From positions 1-64,000 of the forward strand of contig JAJYBU010000005.1 in NCBI GenBank assembly GCA_021778845.1: 64,000 nt of DNA, in the 5' to 3' direction. How positions within the stretch are numbered: position 1 is the stretch's first letter; each line of letters begins with the position of its first letter. A program made the position numbers and the translations under genes. Below the pieces are notes generated by a model. That model made no database searches, was not told the origin of the DNA, and worked only from the letters and a program-made list of their open reading frames with translations. The stretch is from Acidobacteriota bacterium (GTDB lineage: Bacteria > Acidobacteriota > Terriglobia > Terriglobales > Acidobacteriaceae). This document shows, in pieces, positions 36,455-45,502 of this stretch.

Positions 36455-38989
36455 TCACTGATGTTGCTCCACATTGAGTAACAACTGATATCGCGGGATC
36501 AGTCGCACCGCGGTCAAACGATCAGCGCTGCCACCAGCATCGAAGATCAAGGCTGCGGCCCGCTCCAGGTACATCGGATATGTCCGAGGGAGTGGTAGCA
36601 CACGCAGCATCAACACACTGCTGGCACTGCGCCACGCAGGCAGGGTTTCCTTCAAGCCCACCGCCCAGGACAATCCATTCCAGAAGTTGTCGTCAATCAG
36701 GCCTCCCCCATCCGACAGTCGCGCCTCATCGCCCTGGTAGTCGATCTTGAGCCACACGTCCGACACCTGTGCATCCGCAGTTACTGGAGGTACTGTGATC
36801 TTCCAGGCGGCAGCTCCGGAAAACTCCGCAACAGCGGGCTTCACGGGCAGCGGCTTAGTTCGCCACGACAGCATTGGACCCAATGTCCAAGGCGGGCGTG
36901 GCTTCGCATCCTGAACTTTTGCAATCATCGGATTTAGTTCGATGGTTGGCAGCGTTGCGCTGTACCTGGCGAACAACTCAGCCTTCGTTCCCGCTTTGAG
37001 CGGCACCGAACCTGCGACGCTCGGCGTCACGGCTCCGAATAAACCAAACTCCATCTTCGGGTCATCGGACTGAAGCGTCCATTGTGCCCTGTCTGAGAAT
37101 GCGTCTGCCTTCGTCTTCAGCAGCATGGCCGGATCATCACCGCGCCACACCTCTTCAGCCTGCAACTCTGGCAGCACCACCAGATGCACGCCGCCCTCTA
37201 ATTGAATCTCGGCAGTTTCGCTTGTTTGTAGCCGCAGGCCCCACGCCGTCTTCGCTATCTCCACGCCCGCAGCGCTACTGTTCAACATCACGCATTTGCT
37301 CAGTGCAAACTCCGGCACGACTCCGGGCAGAGCAAAGAAGAAATAGTACAGTTGATCTCCAAGTTGCACGCGCTTGAATAACTGCGCGGTGCTGTAGCGC
37401 AGGATCGGTGGAGTACCCACCATCGGGGCCTTCGTCAGAGGCAGATTCACGGGCCATATTCCATAGGCCCCCGCGGGCAGAGTGATGGGAGTCTCCGGCA
37501 CCTTTACTTCGATCCCGGGCAGCTTCAACTCGACCTGAAAGCCCTTCCGATCGGCCATCTCGAGTCCACGCACGTAGTTGTTCACAAACAAAAAGCCCTG
37601 CTCACCAACGGTTCTTGCAGCCACTCGTGCGACGCTTGTATCCGTCGGCCCGACTGGGACTTGCGCGGGCGCGCGCGTGGTCATTGGAGCAAGCTCTTCT
37701 CCGAAATCATTCAGGAAGTAGTGCACCAGCTTCAGCTTGCGCAACGACTCTCCCTCCTGTCCAAACTCTCCCAGGGGCGCCTGAAAGTCATACGACTTCT
37801 CCGGTACATCCGTTGCGCCGCCCGTTCGCTGCGACTCCTCCAACGTAATTGTCGGTACACGCGATGCCGCATCGGGATTCGTCCCGCCATGGAACATGTA
37901 GTAGCCCAGCAGATTAGCGCCACTGCCAAGCATCACCGGAGCGATCGCTGCAATATCATCCGCGCTGAATATGGGTCGGCGAAAGTATGTATCCTCCCCG
38001 CCAGCTCCCACCTCGGCCGTCAGAAACGGCGTTCCCTTGTAACTCGCCGCAGCATTCTGCCCCCGGCCACCTACTGCACCCATACTTCCAGCCACGCGAT
38101 TATTGAAACGAAACGCATAGATCTCATTGCCATAGAGTGGCTTGTTCGATCCGTCCCACGGTGCATCCGGATACCCGCCAAAAACCGGCAGAACAGTGTC
38201 GAGAGGAATCGCCGCTCCGTCCCATCCGGTTACGGTATAGAGCGGAACATCGAGTCCATCGGCGATCGCCATCTGCTTCAACGTGCGAATGTGCTCCGAT
38301 CCCCTGCCCGTGCCTGGCTTGGCCTCGCGATACTCATTCTCGATCTGGATGCCAATGACCGGCCCTCCATCCTTCCAAAGCTCACCCTTCAACTGCATGC
38401 TTATCTGTGCGTAGAAGCGATCCACCTCTTTCAAGTACCGGGAATTGTTCTCACGCACCGGGCTGCTCTTGAGTACCCAATCCGGAAACCCGCCATTGCG
38501 CACCTCCGCATGAGACCACGGGCCGATACGGGGGTAAACATACATCCCATGCTTGCCGCAGAGCTGCACAAATTTGCGCAGGTCGCGCTGGCCCGACCAG
38601 TCCCAGACGCCTTCCACTTGCTCATGATGAATCCAGATCACGTATGTCGCGACCACCTGAACTCCGGCGGATTTCATCTTAAGAATTTCCTGCTCCCACT
38701 CCGCCTCCGGGTAGCGCGAGTAGTGGAACTCGCCCATCACGGGAAGCCAGGGCCTGCCATCAAGCGTCAGATACTGCGAGTTCACTCCGAGGACGTGCCC
38801 CTGCGGATTACGCGATGCGCCCACCTTCGCCGCAACAGGCTCCGGTTGAATTACCGGCGCTGTCGCATCAATCGAGATCAGGTTCGTGTCTGCACTCTGT
38901 ACATGCGAGACCTGGGCCCGTGCAATCTGCGACAGCATTCCCCCCGCCACAGCCGCCGTAACGGCCACCTCTTTCCACGTCATTCCCAT
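36455..38989 (-). CDS. Glycoside hydrolase family 35 beta-galactosidase
   Basis: The 844-residue protein has an N-terminal signal peptide (to about residue 25), so it is exported. The GH35 TIM barrel begins at LDGRPWLPVMGEFHYSR (residues 76-92), the acid/base lies in GGPVIGIQIENEY with E219, and the nucleophile is probably the E in FLTAEVGAGGED near residue 335. The C-terminal 400 residues are beta-rich sandwich domains. It should release galactose from the ends of beta-galactans or galacto-oligosaccharides. It starts 31 bases after the GH53 gene, so endo- and exo-acting enzymes are probably co-transcribed. Confidence 0.88.
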   Translation of the reverse strand: MGMTWKEVAVTAAVAGGMLSQIARAQVSHVQSADTNLISIDATAPVIQPEPVAAKVGASRNPQGHVLGVNSQYLTLDGRPWLPVMGEFHYSRYPEAEWEQEILKMKSAGVQVVATYVIWIHHEQVEGVWDWSGQRDLRKFVQLCGKHGMYVYPRIGPWSHAEVRNGGFPDWVLKSSPVRENNSRYLKEVDRFYAQISMQLKGELWKDGGPVIGIQIENEYREAKPGTGRGSEHIRTLKQMAIADGLDVPLYTVTGWDGAAIPLDTVLPVFGGYPDAPWDGSNKPLYGNEIYAFRFNNRVAGSMGAVGGRGQNAAASYKGTPFLTAEVGAGGEDTYFRRPIFSADDIAAIAPVMLGSGANLLGYYMFHGGTNPDAASRVPTITLEESQRTGGATDVPEKSYDFQAPLGEFGQEGESLRKLKLVHYFLNDFGEELAPMTTRAPAQVPVGPTDTSVARVAARTVGEQGFLFVNNYVRGLEMADRKGFQVELKLPGIEVKVPETPITLPAGAYGIWPVNLPLTKAPMVGTPPILRYSTAQLFKRVQLGDQLYYFFFALPGVVPEFALSKCVMLNSSAAGVEIAKTAWGLRLQTSETAEIQLEGGVHLVVLPELQAEEVWRGDDPAMLLKTKADAFSDRAQWTLQSDDPKMEFGLFGAVTPSVAGSVPLKAGTKAELFARYSATLPTIELNPMIAKVQDAKPRPPWTLGPMLSWRTKPLPVKPAVAEFSGAAAWKITVPPVTADAQVSDVWLKIDYQGDEARLSDGGGLIDDNFWNGLSWAVGLKETLPAWRSASSVLMLRVLPLPRTYPMYLERAAALIFDAGGSADRLTAVRLIPRYQLLLNVEQHQ

Positions 38990-39020
38990 CAGCCCTTACC
39001 CTTCTTCCCCGTGAACATGA

Positions 39021-40082
39021 CTACCGCATGCAGCTATCGAACACATGCATGGCCGGCAACGCTTCTCCCTTGTCATCGAACAAGCCGCGCCGCATCAGGT
39101 CGTTATTTACAGCAGGCTCCCACCAGAACACCCCACGTCCTAAACCGTTCGGTGTCTCCGCGACCACTTTCGCAAGTGCAGCCAGAAAATCGCGCTGTCC
39201 GTCGGGCGTCTCCGGGAACGGCCCTTTCTTCTTCAGGTAGTTGTCTGGCCTCCAACTGTAGGCGGTCTCGACGACGATGATTGGCTTCTTATACGTGGTC
39301 GCCATGAAGGTCAGGTTCGCCTTCAAATCATTCAAACTCCCCTGCCACCAAGGGTAGTAGGATTGCCCGATCACATCGAAGGGCACATGCGCCGCAAGGA
39401 TATGAGCGAAGAACCATTGTGTCGTTTCGGAGTTTCCCCCCTGGTCGATATGCAGCATGGCGCGTGGCTTCTGCTGGTCACCCGCACCGTCGTTGACGCC
39501 GCGAATCCCTGCCTTCAGTAGATCCGTAAAGTTATCCCAGTTGTTAGGAAGCTTTCCGTCGGGCCACAGCATTCCGGAGGTAATCTCATTGCCGACCTGC
39601 ACCATGTCCGGCAGAACATCCGCCTCACGAAAGGCCGTGATCGTATTGCGCGTGTAGGTGTACACTGCCTCGACAAGCTGCTTATGTTTCAGCTTCTGCC
39701 ACGCAACAGGAGTCGTCTGGTGGCTTGGGTCTGCCCAGTCATCCGAGTAGTGAAAATCCAGCAGCAGCCCAAATCCCAGTGCCTTTGCGTGCTTTGCCTC
39801 AGCAATCGTATACACAAGGTTGTTCGGCAGTGTCTTCGGATCGTTGAATATCCTCAGCCTCACCCAGCCATACCCATGCCGACGCAAAATCTCGAGTCCC
39901 GGCATGGCGACGCCGTTGTCGCGAAAGACCGCACCCTGCGCCTCGGCCTGCGCAAGAAATGACACGTCCGCGCCAATCGCAATCCGCGGGCAATCGCCAG
40001 CGAGGCCGTCCGGCATGGCAGTCTGCGCCCACGCCGAAGCGCATCCCACCGCGAGTAGCAACACGCACAGCGCCTTTCTCAT
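39021..40082 (-). CDS. Glycoside hydrolase family 53 endo-beta-1,4-galactanase
   Basis: The 353-residue protein starts at 40082 (GAGGTG 8 bases upstream) with the signal peptide MRKALCVLLLAVGCASAWA. GH53 marks are IAIGADVSFLAQAE, then WVRLRIFNDP, LLLDFHYSDDWADP, the acid/base in QVGNEITSGMLWP and the nucleophile in VVETAYSW. The family cuts the beta-1,4-galactan side chains of pectin type I arabinogalactan. Two codons after the regulator gene region, a shared motif lies at 40158-40188, so expression is probably under the two-component system encoded just upstream. Confidence 0.93.
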   Translation of the reverse strand: MRKALCVLLLAVGCASAWAQTAMPDGLAGDCPRIAIGADVSFLAQAEAQGAVFRDNGVAMPGLEILRRHGYGWVRLRIFNDPKTLPNNLVYTIAEAKHAKALGFGLLLDFHYSDDWADPSHQTTPVAWQKLKHKQLVEAVYTYTRNTITAFREADVLPDMVQVGNEITSGMLWPDGKLPNNWDNFTDLLKAGIRGVNDGAGDQQKPRAMLHIDQGGNSETTQWFFAHILAAHVPFDVIGQSYYPWWQGSLNDLKANLTFMATTYKKPIIVVETAYSWRPDNYLKKKGPFPETPDGQRDFLAALAKVVAETPNGLGRGVFWWEPAVNNDLMRRGLFDDKGEALPAMHVFDSCMR

Positions 40083-40157
40083 CAATTCGCACCTCGCTCC
40101 TGCCGCACAAAACCGCGATAGCACAGCACCCGGAACTATAGATTGATTTCGGCACGT

Positions 40158-40188
40158 TGCGAATCCAACGAAAGTCGGACTGCGCCAA
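40158..40188. promoter_or_regulatory. Shared 31-bp motif, copy B (possible response-regulator site)
   Basis: Reads TGCGAATCC, nine bases, then CGGACTGCGC, in the gap between the response-regulator stop and the GH53 start, 76 bases upstream of that start. See copy A at 36386-36416. Confidence 0.5.
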
Positions 40189-40220
40189 CTTTGTTTTCTT
40201 GTTCCACACCACCCCTTGGC

Positions 40221-40862
40221 CTACAGATGGACCAGGCCTCGCTTCAGCCCTTCCACCACAGCCTGCGTGCGATCGCTCACGTTCAACCGCATTAGGATGA
40301 CGCTCACGTGCGACTTCACCGTCGCCTCTTTGATGGCAAGTTCCTCCGCAATCTCACGATTACTCTTGCCTGCAAACAGCAACTGCAATACTTCCTGCTC
40401 TCTCTGGCTCAAGTTAGAGCCCGGAAGGCGCGACGACAGTGCCTCGCTCACTACCTGGGGCAGGAACCGGTGCCCCGCATGGACCCTATACAGTGCCTTG
40501 ACAAGCGCATCATGCGGCATGCCTTTGATCAGATAGCCCTGTGCTCCAGCCGCCAGTGCCTGGTGAATGTCCTCATCTCCTTCGTAGGTTGTCAAGACGA
40601 CGATCCTGGCCTTGGGCGATATAGCCCGAATCGCACGAATCGCCTCCACACCACTCTTATCTGGGAGCCGGAGATCCATTAGCGTCAACTCGGGCTGCTC
40701 CGCTGCAAACAGCCGCACCGCCTCGGCAACCGTCCCGGCCTGCGCCACTACCCGCATATCCTCCTGAGCATTGAGAATCGCGGCAATCCCCACGCGCATG
40801 ATCGGATGATCATCCACAATCAGAATCCGTATCTGCTTTGCATCCCCGCCCAACGCGTTCAC
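40221..40862 (-). CDS. NarL/FixJ-family response regulator
   Basis: The 213-residue protein has a receiver domain (VDDHP at 17-20 region, phospho-acceptor D63 in LMDLRLPDKSG, K113 in YLIKG) and a C-terminal LuxR-type helix-turn-helix (LSQREQEVLQLLFAGKSNREIAEEL, given here only as a landmark near residues 150-175). Phosphorylation by the adjacent kinase should let it bind DNA. Its start overlaps the kinase stop by four bases, so the two proteins are made together. Targets probably include the galactan genes next to it. Confidence 0.9.
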   Translation of the reverse strand: MNALGGDAKQIRILIVDDHPIMRVGIAAILNAQEDMRVVAQAGTVAEAVRLFAAEQPELTLMDLRLPDKSGVEAIRAIRAISPKARIVVLTTYEGDEDIHQALAAGAQGYLIKGMPHDALVKALYRVHAGHRFLPQVVSEALSSRLPGSNLSQREQEVLQLLFAGKSNREIAEELAIKEATVKSHVSVILMRLNVSDRTQAVVEGLKRGLVHL

Positions 40863-43800
40863 TTGTTACTCCGGCCAATAGGAAGCCGCAACTGCAGATG
40901 AGTTCCGGCTCCACGAGCACTGGTCAATTCCATATGTCCTCCCATGCGCTGCACACGCTCACGCATTCCCACAATGCCATAATGGCCCTCAGCCGGACCT
41001 TGTGCGCCGTCCATTGCGAACCCGCATCCATTATCCGCCACAGTGATCACCAACTCATCGTCGCGCACATTCAGCCCCACCTCCACTCTTCCGCTCCGGC
41101 TATGCTGCACAGAGTTGTACACGGCCTCGCGAACGGTCATCAGGATCTCATGGGCCACCGACGCAACTACCGTCATGCGCTCCACGTCATGCTCAAACGC
41201 CACCAGCGTCCCTGACTCCCCAGCCTCGGACTCTCTTATCGTCTGCAGTGCAACACCCCTCAACGCAGCAATCAAATCGACGTCACGCTCTCGTTCATGG
41301 CGCATATTCCATATGGCCTGCCTCGCTTCATCGATCGTGGTTCTTGCCTGAACGCGAGCCACTTCCAACAATCCATCCTGAGCCGCAGCCTGCTCACCGG
41401 CCCTGCTAGCCATTGCCTCCAGCAGCGCGGAGATTCCAGTGCATCCCTGGATCACCGTATCGTGCATCTCGCGGGCCAGACGGCTGCGCTCTTCGAGAAC
41501 CGCTGCAAACCGTGTTCGCATTCCACGGACGCGCACTCGATACAGGCTCCAGACGATCGCAAGAACCGCCACGCCACACACGGCATAGAACCACCACGTC
41601 TCATAAAACACCTGGGCTTTCACGAGATCTAGATCGAACTCACTCACGCTCACCGGATTCGCCGTATTGAATGCCTGCATGCGGAACCTGTAGTGCCCGG
41701 CACGCAGATTCGTATAGGTCGCCTCGCGGCTTGTCCCCGCAGCATTCCAGCTTGGATCGAAACCCTCCAGCTTGTAGCGGAACCGCACGCCCTCCTGTGA
41801 TCGCAGCGAGATGGCCGTAAACGCAAAGCTGAGCCGCACCACATTCGCAGCGATCTTCAGTGGATCGCCAGACCCAGCCTCGGGAATCACGCTGCGTCCG
41901 TCCTCCACCACCTCATCCACCGATGCACGTGGGGCTGGCTCTGCCACGGTCTGCACATTCGCGAGGTGTGCTGCACCGCGGCTCGTCGGGAACCAGACAC
42001 TATCATCGGAAGCCAAAAAACCCGCCGGCTGACGCCCTCCGTACAATTGTGCTCCATCGGCTCCGAAGGGCATCGAGTAAGTTTGTACGCTCAACGGATG
42101 CTCGGCACTCGGCTCCCGCTCCATCTCCGCTTCAGCCACCGATGCAATCGCGTTTGGCCCCGTGAGCCAGAATCTCCCCGTCCTGTCCTGCAGCAACTGG
42201 TACACACTGTCCGACCGCAATCCCTGCGCGGTGGTGAACTGCCGGATCGCACCGTCATGACTGTCGGGTCGATAGCGAAAGAGTCCATGGTCTCGCGTTC
42301 CGAACCACAGCGCACCGCTCCGGTCTTGAAGGATGGACCAGACCTTCTCCTGCTCCAGCGCCGCCGTTGCCACATCCCGTTCGAACCGCCCATTTTTCCA
42401 TAGGCTGAGTCCATGGTCAGTCCCAATCCATAGCCGTCCGCTGCTGTCCTCCAGGAGACTGCGCGTACTGAAAAACGCCAATCCATTTGCCTCGGTAAGC
42501 TTGCGCACGCCATCTGCGCCAAGCCTGCTGACGCCCTCGTCGCATGCAATCCACATCGCTCCGTCGCGACTCTCAAGAAACGCGCGTATGAAGTTGTTCG
42601 TCAGTTCCGCCGGGGCTGTAAAGTGTCGGACGGCCTTCCCATCCAGGCGATACGCGCCACTCCCATCGGTGCCGATCCACAACGCTCCATCCCGCGCCCT
42701 ATATACATTTCGGACCTTCAGATTGGCCAGCCCTCGGTACATGATGCTTCGCGCCACATCCTTGCGAATCAGATACAGTCTTTGCGCAGCGACCCACACA
42801 TCGCCGCGCCGGTCTCCTGAGATCGTCTCGTAGTCGGGATCACCGCCCTCTGGCAACTTCACGACACGTACCGGAGTCCGATTGAGGCGCACGAGTCCTG
42901 CCTGTGTTCCAATCCATATTTGCCGTTGGCTGTCCTCAAACAGATACAGCACCGTCTCGCTGGGCAGCAGTCCCTGGCCGCTCATTCGCTCTAGCTTGTC
43001 ATCATGCGGCCCGCGACGAAGCGTCCAGACGCCATCGCCGATCGTTCCAATCCACAACTTCCCATCACTGTCTTCCAGCAGCGTGCGCACCGTCGCTCGA
43101 ATTCCCGCCACTGCGTGGAACTGACCCTTGTCTAAATACTGCAAACCTCCTACCGTGCCTATCCACAGTCGGCCATCGCGCGTCTCCAGCAGGCTCTTCA
43201 CACGGTTCTGGCTATACGCTCCCGGGAGAGAGAATTCATGTTCAGCACCATCCGACTCCAGCGCGATGAGCCTTGATCCGCCGACCCAGATCGTGCCCTT
43301 GTGATCTTCTGCAATGGAGTGCACAGCAATTGGCGCGATCGCCCCTTGATCCACCCTGCGCAGGCGATCTCCTTCCCTCACAAATAATCCATCGTCGGTG
43401 CCCACCCATAGTCGGCCGAGGTGATCCTCAAACACCTTGCGCACAAACCCATCAGTCAGACCTGCTTGCGCGGCGTAGACCGAAACCGCTCCGTTCCTGA
43501 TTCGCAGAAGCCCCCCACCCTCCGTGCCTGCCCACAGGCTCCCATCTCTCGCGAACTTCAACGAGAATATGCTGCTCGACCTCAATGACTGGAACTGCGG
43601 GGGCGCTTCCATATGCGACCCGTCGAACCGCGACAACCCTCCGGTCGTGCCAATCCACAGGACCCCATTGCTGGACTCGACCATTGCCTGCACGGTGTCT
43701 TCCGGCAGTCCATCGCTGATTCGCCAAAGAGTTCTTGTGTACTCAAACTGCTGCTGCGGCTGCGACCGCGCGGGCTGCAACGTCTTTGACTGGGCTGGCG

Positions 43801-43891
43801 TCCGCATCTGCGCCGCAAGGGCAGCCATCCCCACCATGCACCCCAGACAAATTCCTACAGCCGCGATCCGCCGCCCCATCCGCATATCCAA
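40859..43891 (-). CDS. Sensor histidine kinase with two-component-regulator propeller repeats
   Basis: After an N-terminal hydrophobic segment, about 600 residues consist of propeller repeats with the recurring pattern LWIGTxxGLxR and DSxGRLWIGT, followed by a Y_Y_Y domain (FRYKLEGFDPSWN, then YTNLRAGHYRFRMQA) and one membrane helix near 755-775. The kinase part has the HisKA_3 phospho-histidine in REMHDTVIQG near residue 810 and an ATPase with REAVYNSVQHS and VADNGCGF. Such proteins sense oligosaccharides in the periplasm in Bacteroidetes and Acidobacteria. Here kinase and regulator are separate genes with a four-base overlap. A glycan from galactan is the likely signal because of the neighbours. 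Confidence 0.92.
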   Translation of the reverse strand: MDMRMGRRIAAVGICLGCMVGMAALAAQMRTPAQSKTLQPARSQPQQQFEYTRTLWRISDGLPEDTVQAMVESSNGVLWIGTTGGLSRFDGSHMEAPPQFQSLRSSSIFSLKFARDGSLWAGTEGGGLLRIRNGAVSVYAAQAGLTDGFVRKVFEDHLGRLWVGTDDGLFVREGDRLRRVDQGAIAPIAVHSIAEDHKGTIWVGGSRLIALESDGAEHEFSLPGAYSQNRVKSLLETRDGRLWIGTVGGLQYLDKGQFHAVAGIRATVRTLLEDSDGKLWIGTIGDGVWTLRRGPHDDKLERMSGQGLLPSETVLYLFEDSQRQIWIGTQAGLVRLNRTPVRVVKLPEGGDPDYETISGDRRGDVWVAAQRLYLIRKDVARSIMYRGLANLKVRNVYRARDGALWIGTDGSGAYRLDGKAVRHFTAPAELTNNFIRAFLESRDGAMWIACDEGVSRLGADGVRKLTEANGLAFFSTRSLLEDSSGRLWIGTDHGLSLWKNGRFERDVATAALEQEKVWSILQDRSGALWFGTRDHGLFRYRPDSHDGAIRQFTTAQGLRSDSVYQLLQDRTGRFWLTGPNAIASVAEAEMEREPSAEHPLSVQTYSMPFGADGAQLYGGRQPAGFLASDDSVWFPTSRGAAHLANVQTVAEPAPRASVDEVVEDGRSVIPEAGSGDPLKIAANVVRLSFAFTAISLRSQEGVRFRYKLEGFDPSWNAAGTSREATYTNLRAGHYRFRMQAFNTANPVSVSEFDLDLVKAQVFYETWWFYAVCGVAVLAIVWSLYRVRVRGMRTRFAAVLEERSRLAREMHDTVIQGCTGISALLEAMASRAGEQAAAQDGLLEVARVQARTTIDEARQAIWNMRHERERDVDLIAALRGVALQTIRESEAGESGTLVAFEHDVERMTVVASVAHEILMTVREAVYNSVQHSRSGRVEVGLNVRDDELVITVADNGCGFAMDGAQGPAEGHYGIVGMRERVQRMGGHMELTSARGAGTHLQLRLPIGRSNK

Positions 43892-43983
43892 CAGATACTA
43901 AGCCCTACCCTGCCCTCTCCGCATCATCCGACGGCGTCGGCCTTGTACTGCAGCGACTCGGCGAATGCGGCATAATCGAAGCC

Positions 43984-44688
43984 ATGTCCAGCTTGCACAT
44001 TCAGTCCTTGGGTGACATGCCCGCGTCGGCCTGGGCCTTGACCGCCGCGCAGGTACGAGATCTGACTGCGTCTCTCAGTCCAACACCCGGCGGTGGTTCC
44101 ATCTCTATCCTCACGGGAACACTCGGCCTCGCGCTGGTGCATAAGGGAGCGAGCATCTCCCTGAAGCGGGCCACCCAGGATGCTGCCCGGAGCGAATCCC
44201 TCGTCGACCTTTGCGCCAAGGTCACTCCCGCCAATGCGTCCTTGAGTCGCCTGGTGGACGACGACTCGCAGGCGTACCAACGCTACCTGGCTGCGCGATC
44301 GCTGCCGCGCATAACCGACGCCGAGACCTCCGCGCGTCAAGCGTCGATGCAGGCGGAACTACTGCGCGCAACCCAAATTCCCCTCACTGCCGCAAAGGAG
44401 ATGGTCCGAGCCCTTGAGTTCGCTGAAGCTGCCATAGCCCTTTCCGACAAGCATCTGCTCAGCGACATCTTCGCGGGTGCCCTGCTGATTCGAGTTGCGG
44501 TTCAGGCCGTTTTGCTCACTGTGGACGCGAACGTCGTCGGCATCTCAGATGCCGGACTCTGCGAGACGCTGAAGAGCGAGCGCATTGAACTGGAGCGTCT
44601 ATCCATTGCACGCGGCGAAGCGGTTGCTGAGGCGTATCAAGCGCGCATCTCCGCAGCCTCCGCCCATGACGTCGTGCCCCCACGATAG
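43984..44688 (+). CDS. Cyclodeaminase/cyclohydrolase-domain protein (FTCD_C family)
   Basis: The 234-residue protein has the family's glycine-rich SPTPGGGSISILTGTLGLAL near residue 30-50 and otherwise long helices, as in the all-helical formimidoyltetrahydrofolate cyclodeaminase domain. It converts formimino- to methenyl-tetrahydrofolate in histidine breakdown, or methenyl- to formyl-tetrahydrofolate in FchA. The formiminotransferase domain is absent and no histidine genes are nearby, so a one-carbon cyclohydrolase role is as likely. The frame is open to 43735, but the ATG at 43984 is the conserved start and avoids overlap with the divergent kinase gene. Confidence 0.82.
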   Translation: MSSLHIQSLGDMPASAWALTAAQVRDLTASLSPTPGGGSISILTGTLGLALVHKGASISLKRATQDAARSESLVDLCAKVTPANASLSRLVDDDSQAYQRYLAARSLPRITDAETSARQASMQAELLRATQIPLTAAKEMVRALEFAEAAIALSDKHLLSDIFAGALLIRVAVQAVLLTVDANVVGISDAGLCETLKSERIELERLSIARGEAVAEAYQARISAASAHDVVPPR

Positions 44689-45376
44689 CGGTTCGCGCGC
44701 GGCCATCCCTGCTGCGGACTATCATGGACGTGTGCCATCCGAATTCAAGCTGGGCGATATTCTCGCGAATGCGATCTCGCACGGCATAGGCCTCATTCTT
44801 GCCCTCGCAGGCGCTGCCTATCTCATCTCCGCATCGACGCGTGGAACGGACTGGGTTGTTGCCAGTTGCTCCGTATTTGCCACCACGCTCATACTCGTCT
44901 ATCTGTGCTCCACGCTCTACCATTCGCTGGTGGTCACGCGGGCGCGTCATGTCTTACAGATCCTCGACCACTCGGCGATCTACCTGCTGATTGCTGGAAC
45001 GTATACACCGTTTACGCTGGTTCCGCTGCGTGGCACGGTCGGCTGGTTGTTGTTCGGTTTTGTCTGGGCACTCGCCGTGGCTGGCGTCATCTTCAAGAGC
45101 TTTGCCGTCGAGAAGTTTGCTGTAGCGTCGGCGTTGATCTATCTGCTACAGGGCTGGGTCATCGTCTTCGCAGCCCATCCGCTACTCCACGCCGTAGGCT
45201 GGCATGGGGTGGCATGGCTGGTCGCAGGAGGAGTGGCCTACACGCTGGGCATCGTCTTCTTTGCGTTCGACCGATTCCGCTACTTCCACGCGGTCTGGCA
45301 TGTCTTTGTTCTAGCTGGCAGCGTGGCCCACTACTTCGCCGTCCTCTTCTATGTGGTTCCACCGCGGCTGCGATGA
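44666..45376 (+). CDS. Haemolysin III/PAQR-family membrane protein
   Basis: Seven hydrophobic segments fill about 210 residues. The family histidines are present: ANAISHGIG, then CSTLYHSL, LDHSAIYLLIAGTYTPF and near the end HAVWHVFVLAGSVAHYF. Bacterial members (YqfA, Hly-III) are thought to be zinc-dependent hydrolases related to adiponectin receptors; haemolysis is not proven for most. The start is uncertain: an ATG at 44666 overlaps the previous gene by 23 bases and a GTG at 44732 begins at the conserved PSEFKLGD. Confidence 0.88.
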   Translation: MTSCPHDSGSRAAIPAADYHGRVPSEFKLGDILANAISHGIGLILALAGAAYLISASTRGTDWVVASCSVFATTLILVYLCSTLYHSLVVTRARHVLQILDHSAIYLLIAGTYTPFTLVPLRGTVGWLLFGFVWALAVAGVIFKSFAVEKFAVASALIYLLQGWVIVFAAHPLLHAVGWHGVAWLVAGGVAYTLGIVFFAFDRFRYFHAVWHVFVLAGSVAHYFAVLFYVVPPRLR

Positions 45377-45502
45377 GATGATCCAATCGACAACGTCATG
45401 GATCCCCGACGAAGACAATCGCTCTGCTGTCGAGAGGCACGGGTTACCGTCGATCCTTGATACTTGCTTCCCCCCAGCGACATGGAGGTGCTCCTGAAGG
45501 CG

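Noticed and set aside
37661-39280. Open plus-strand frame of 539 codons
   Set aside because: Antisense to the GH35 and GH53 genes, with no motif and Arg/His-rich composition.
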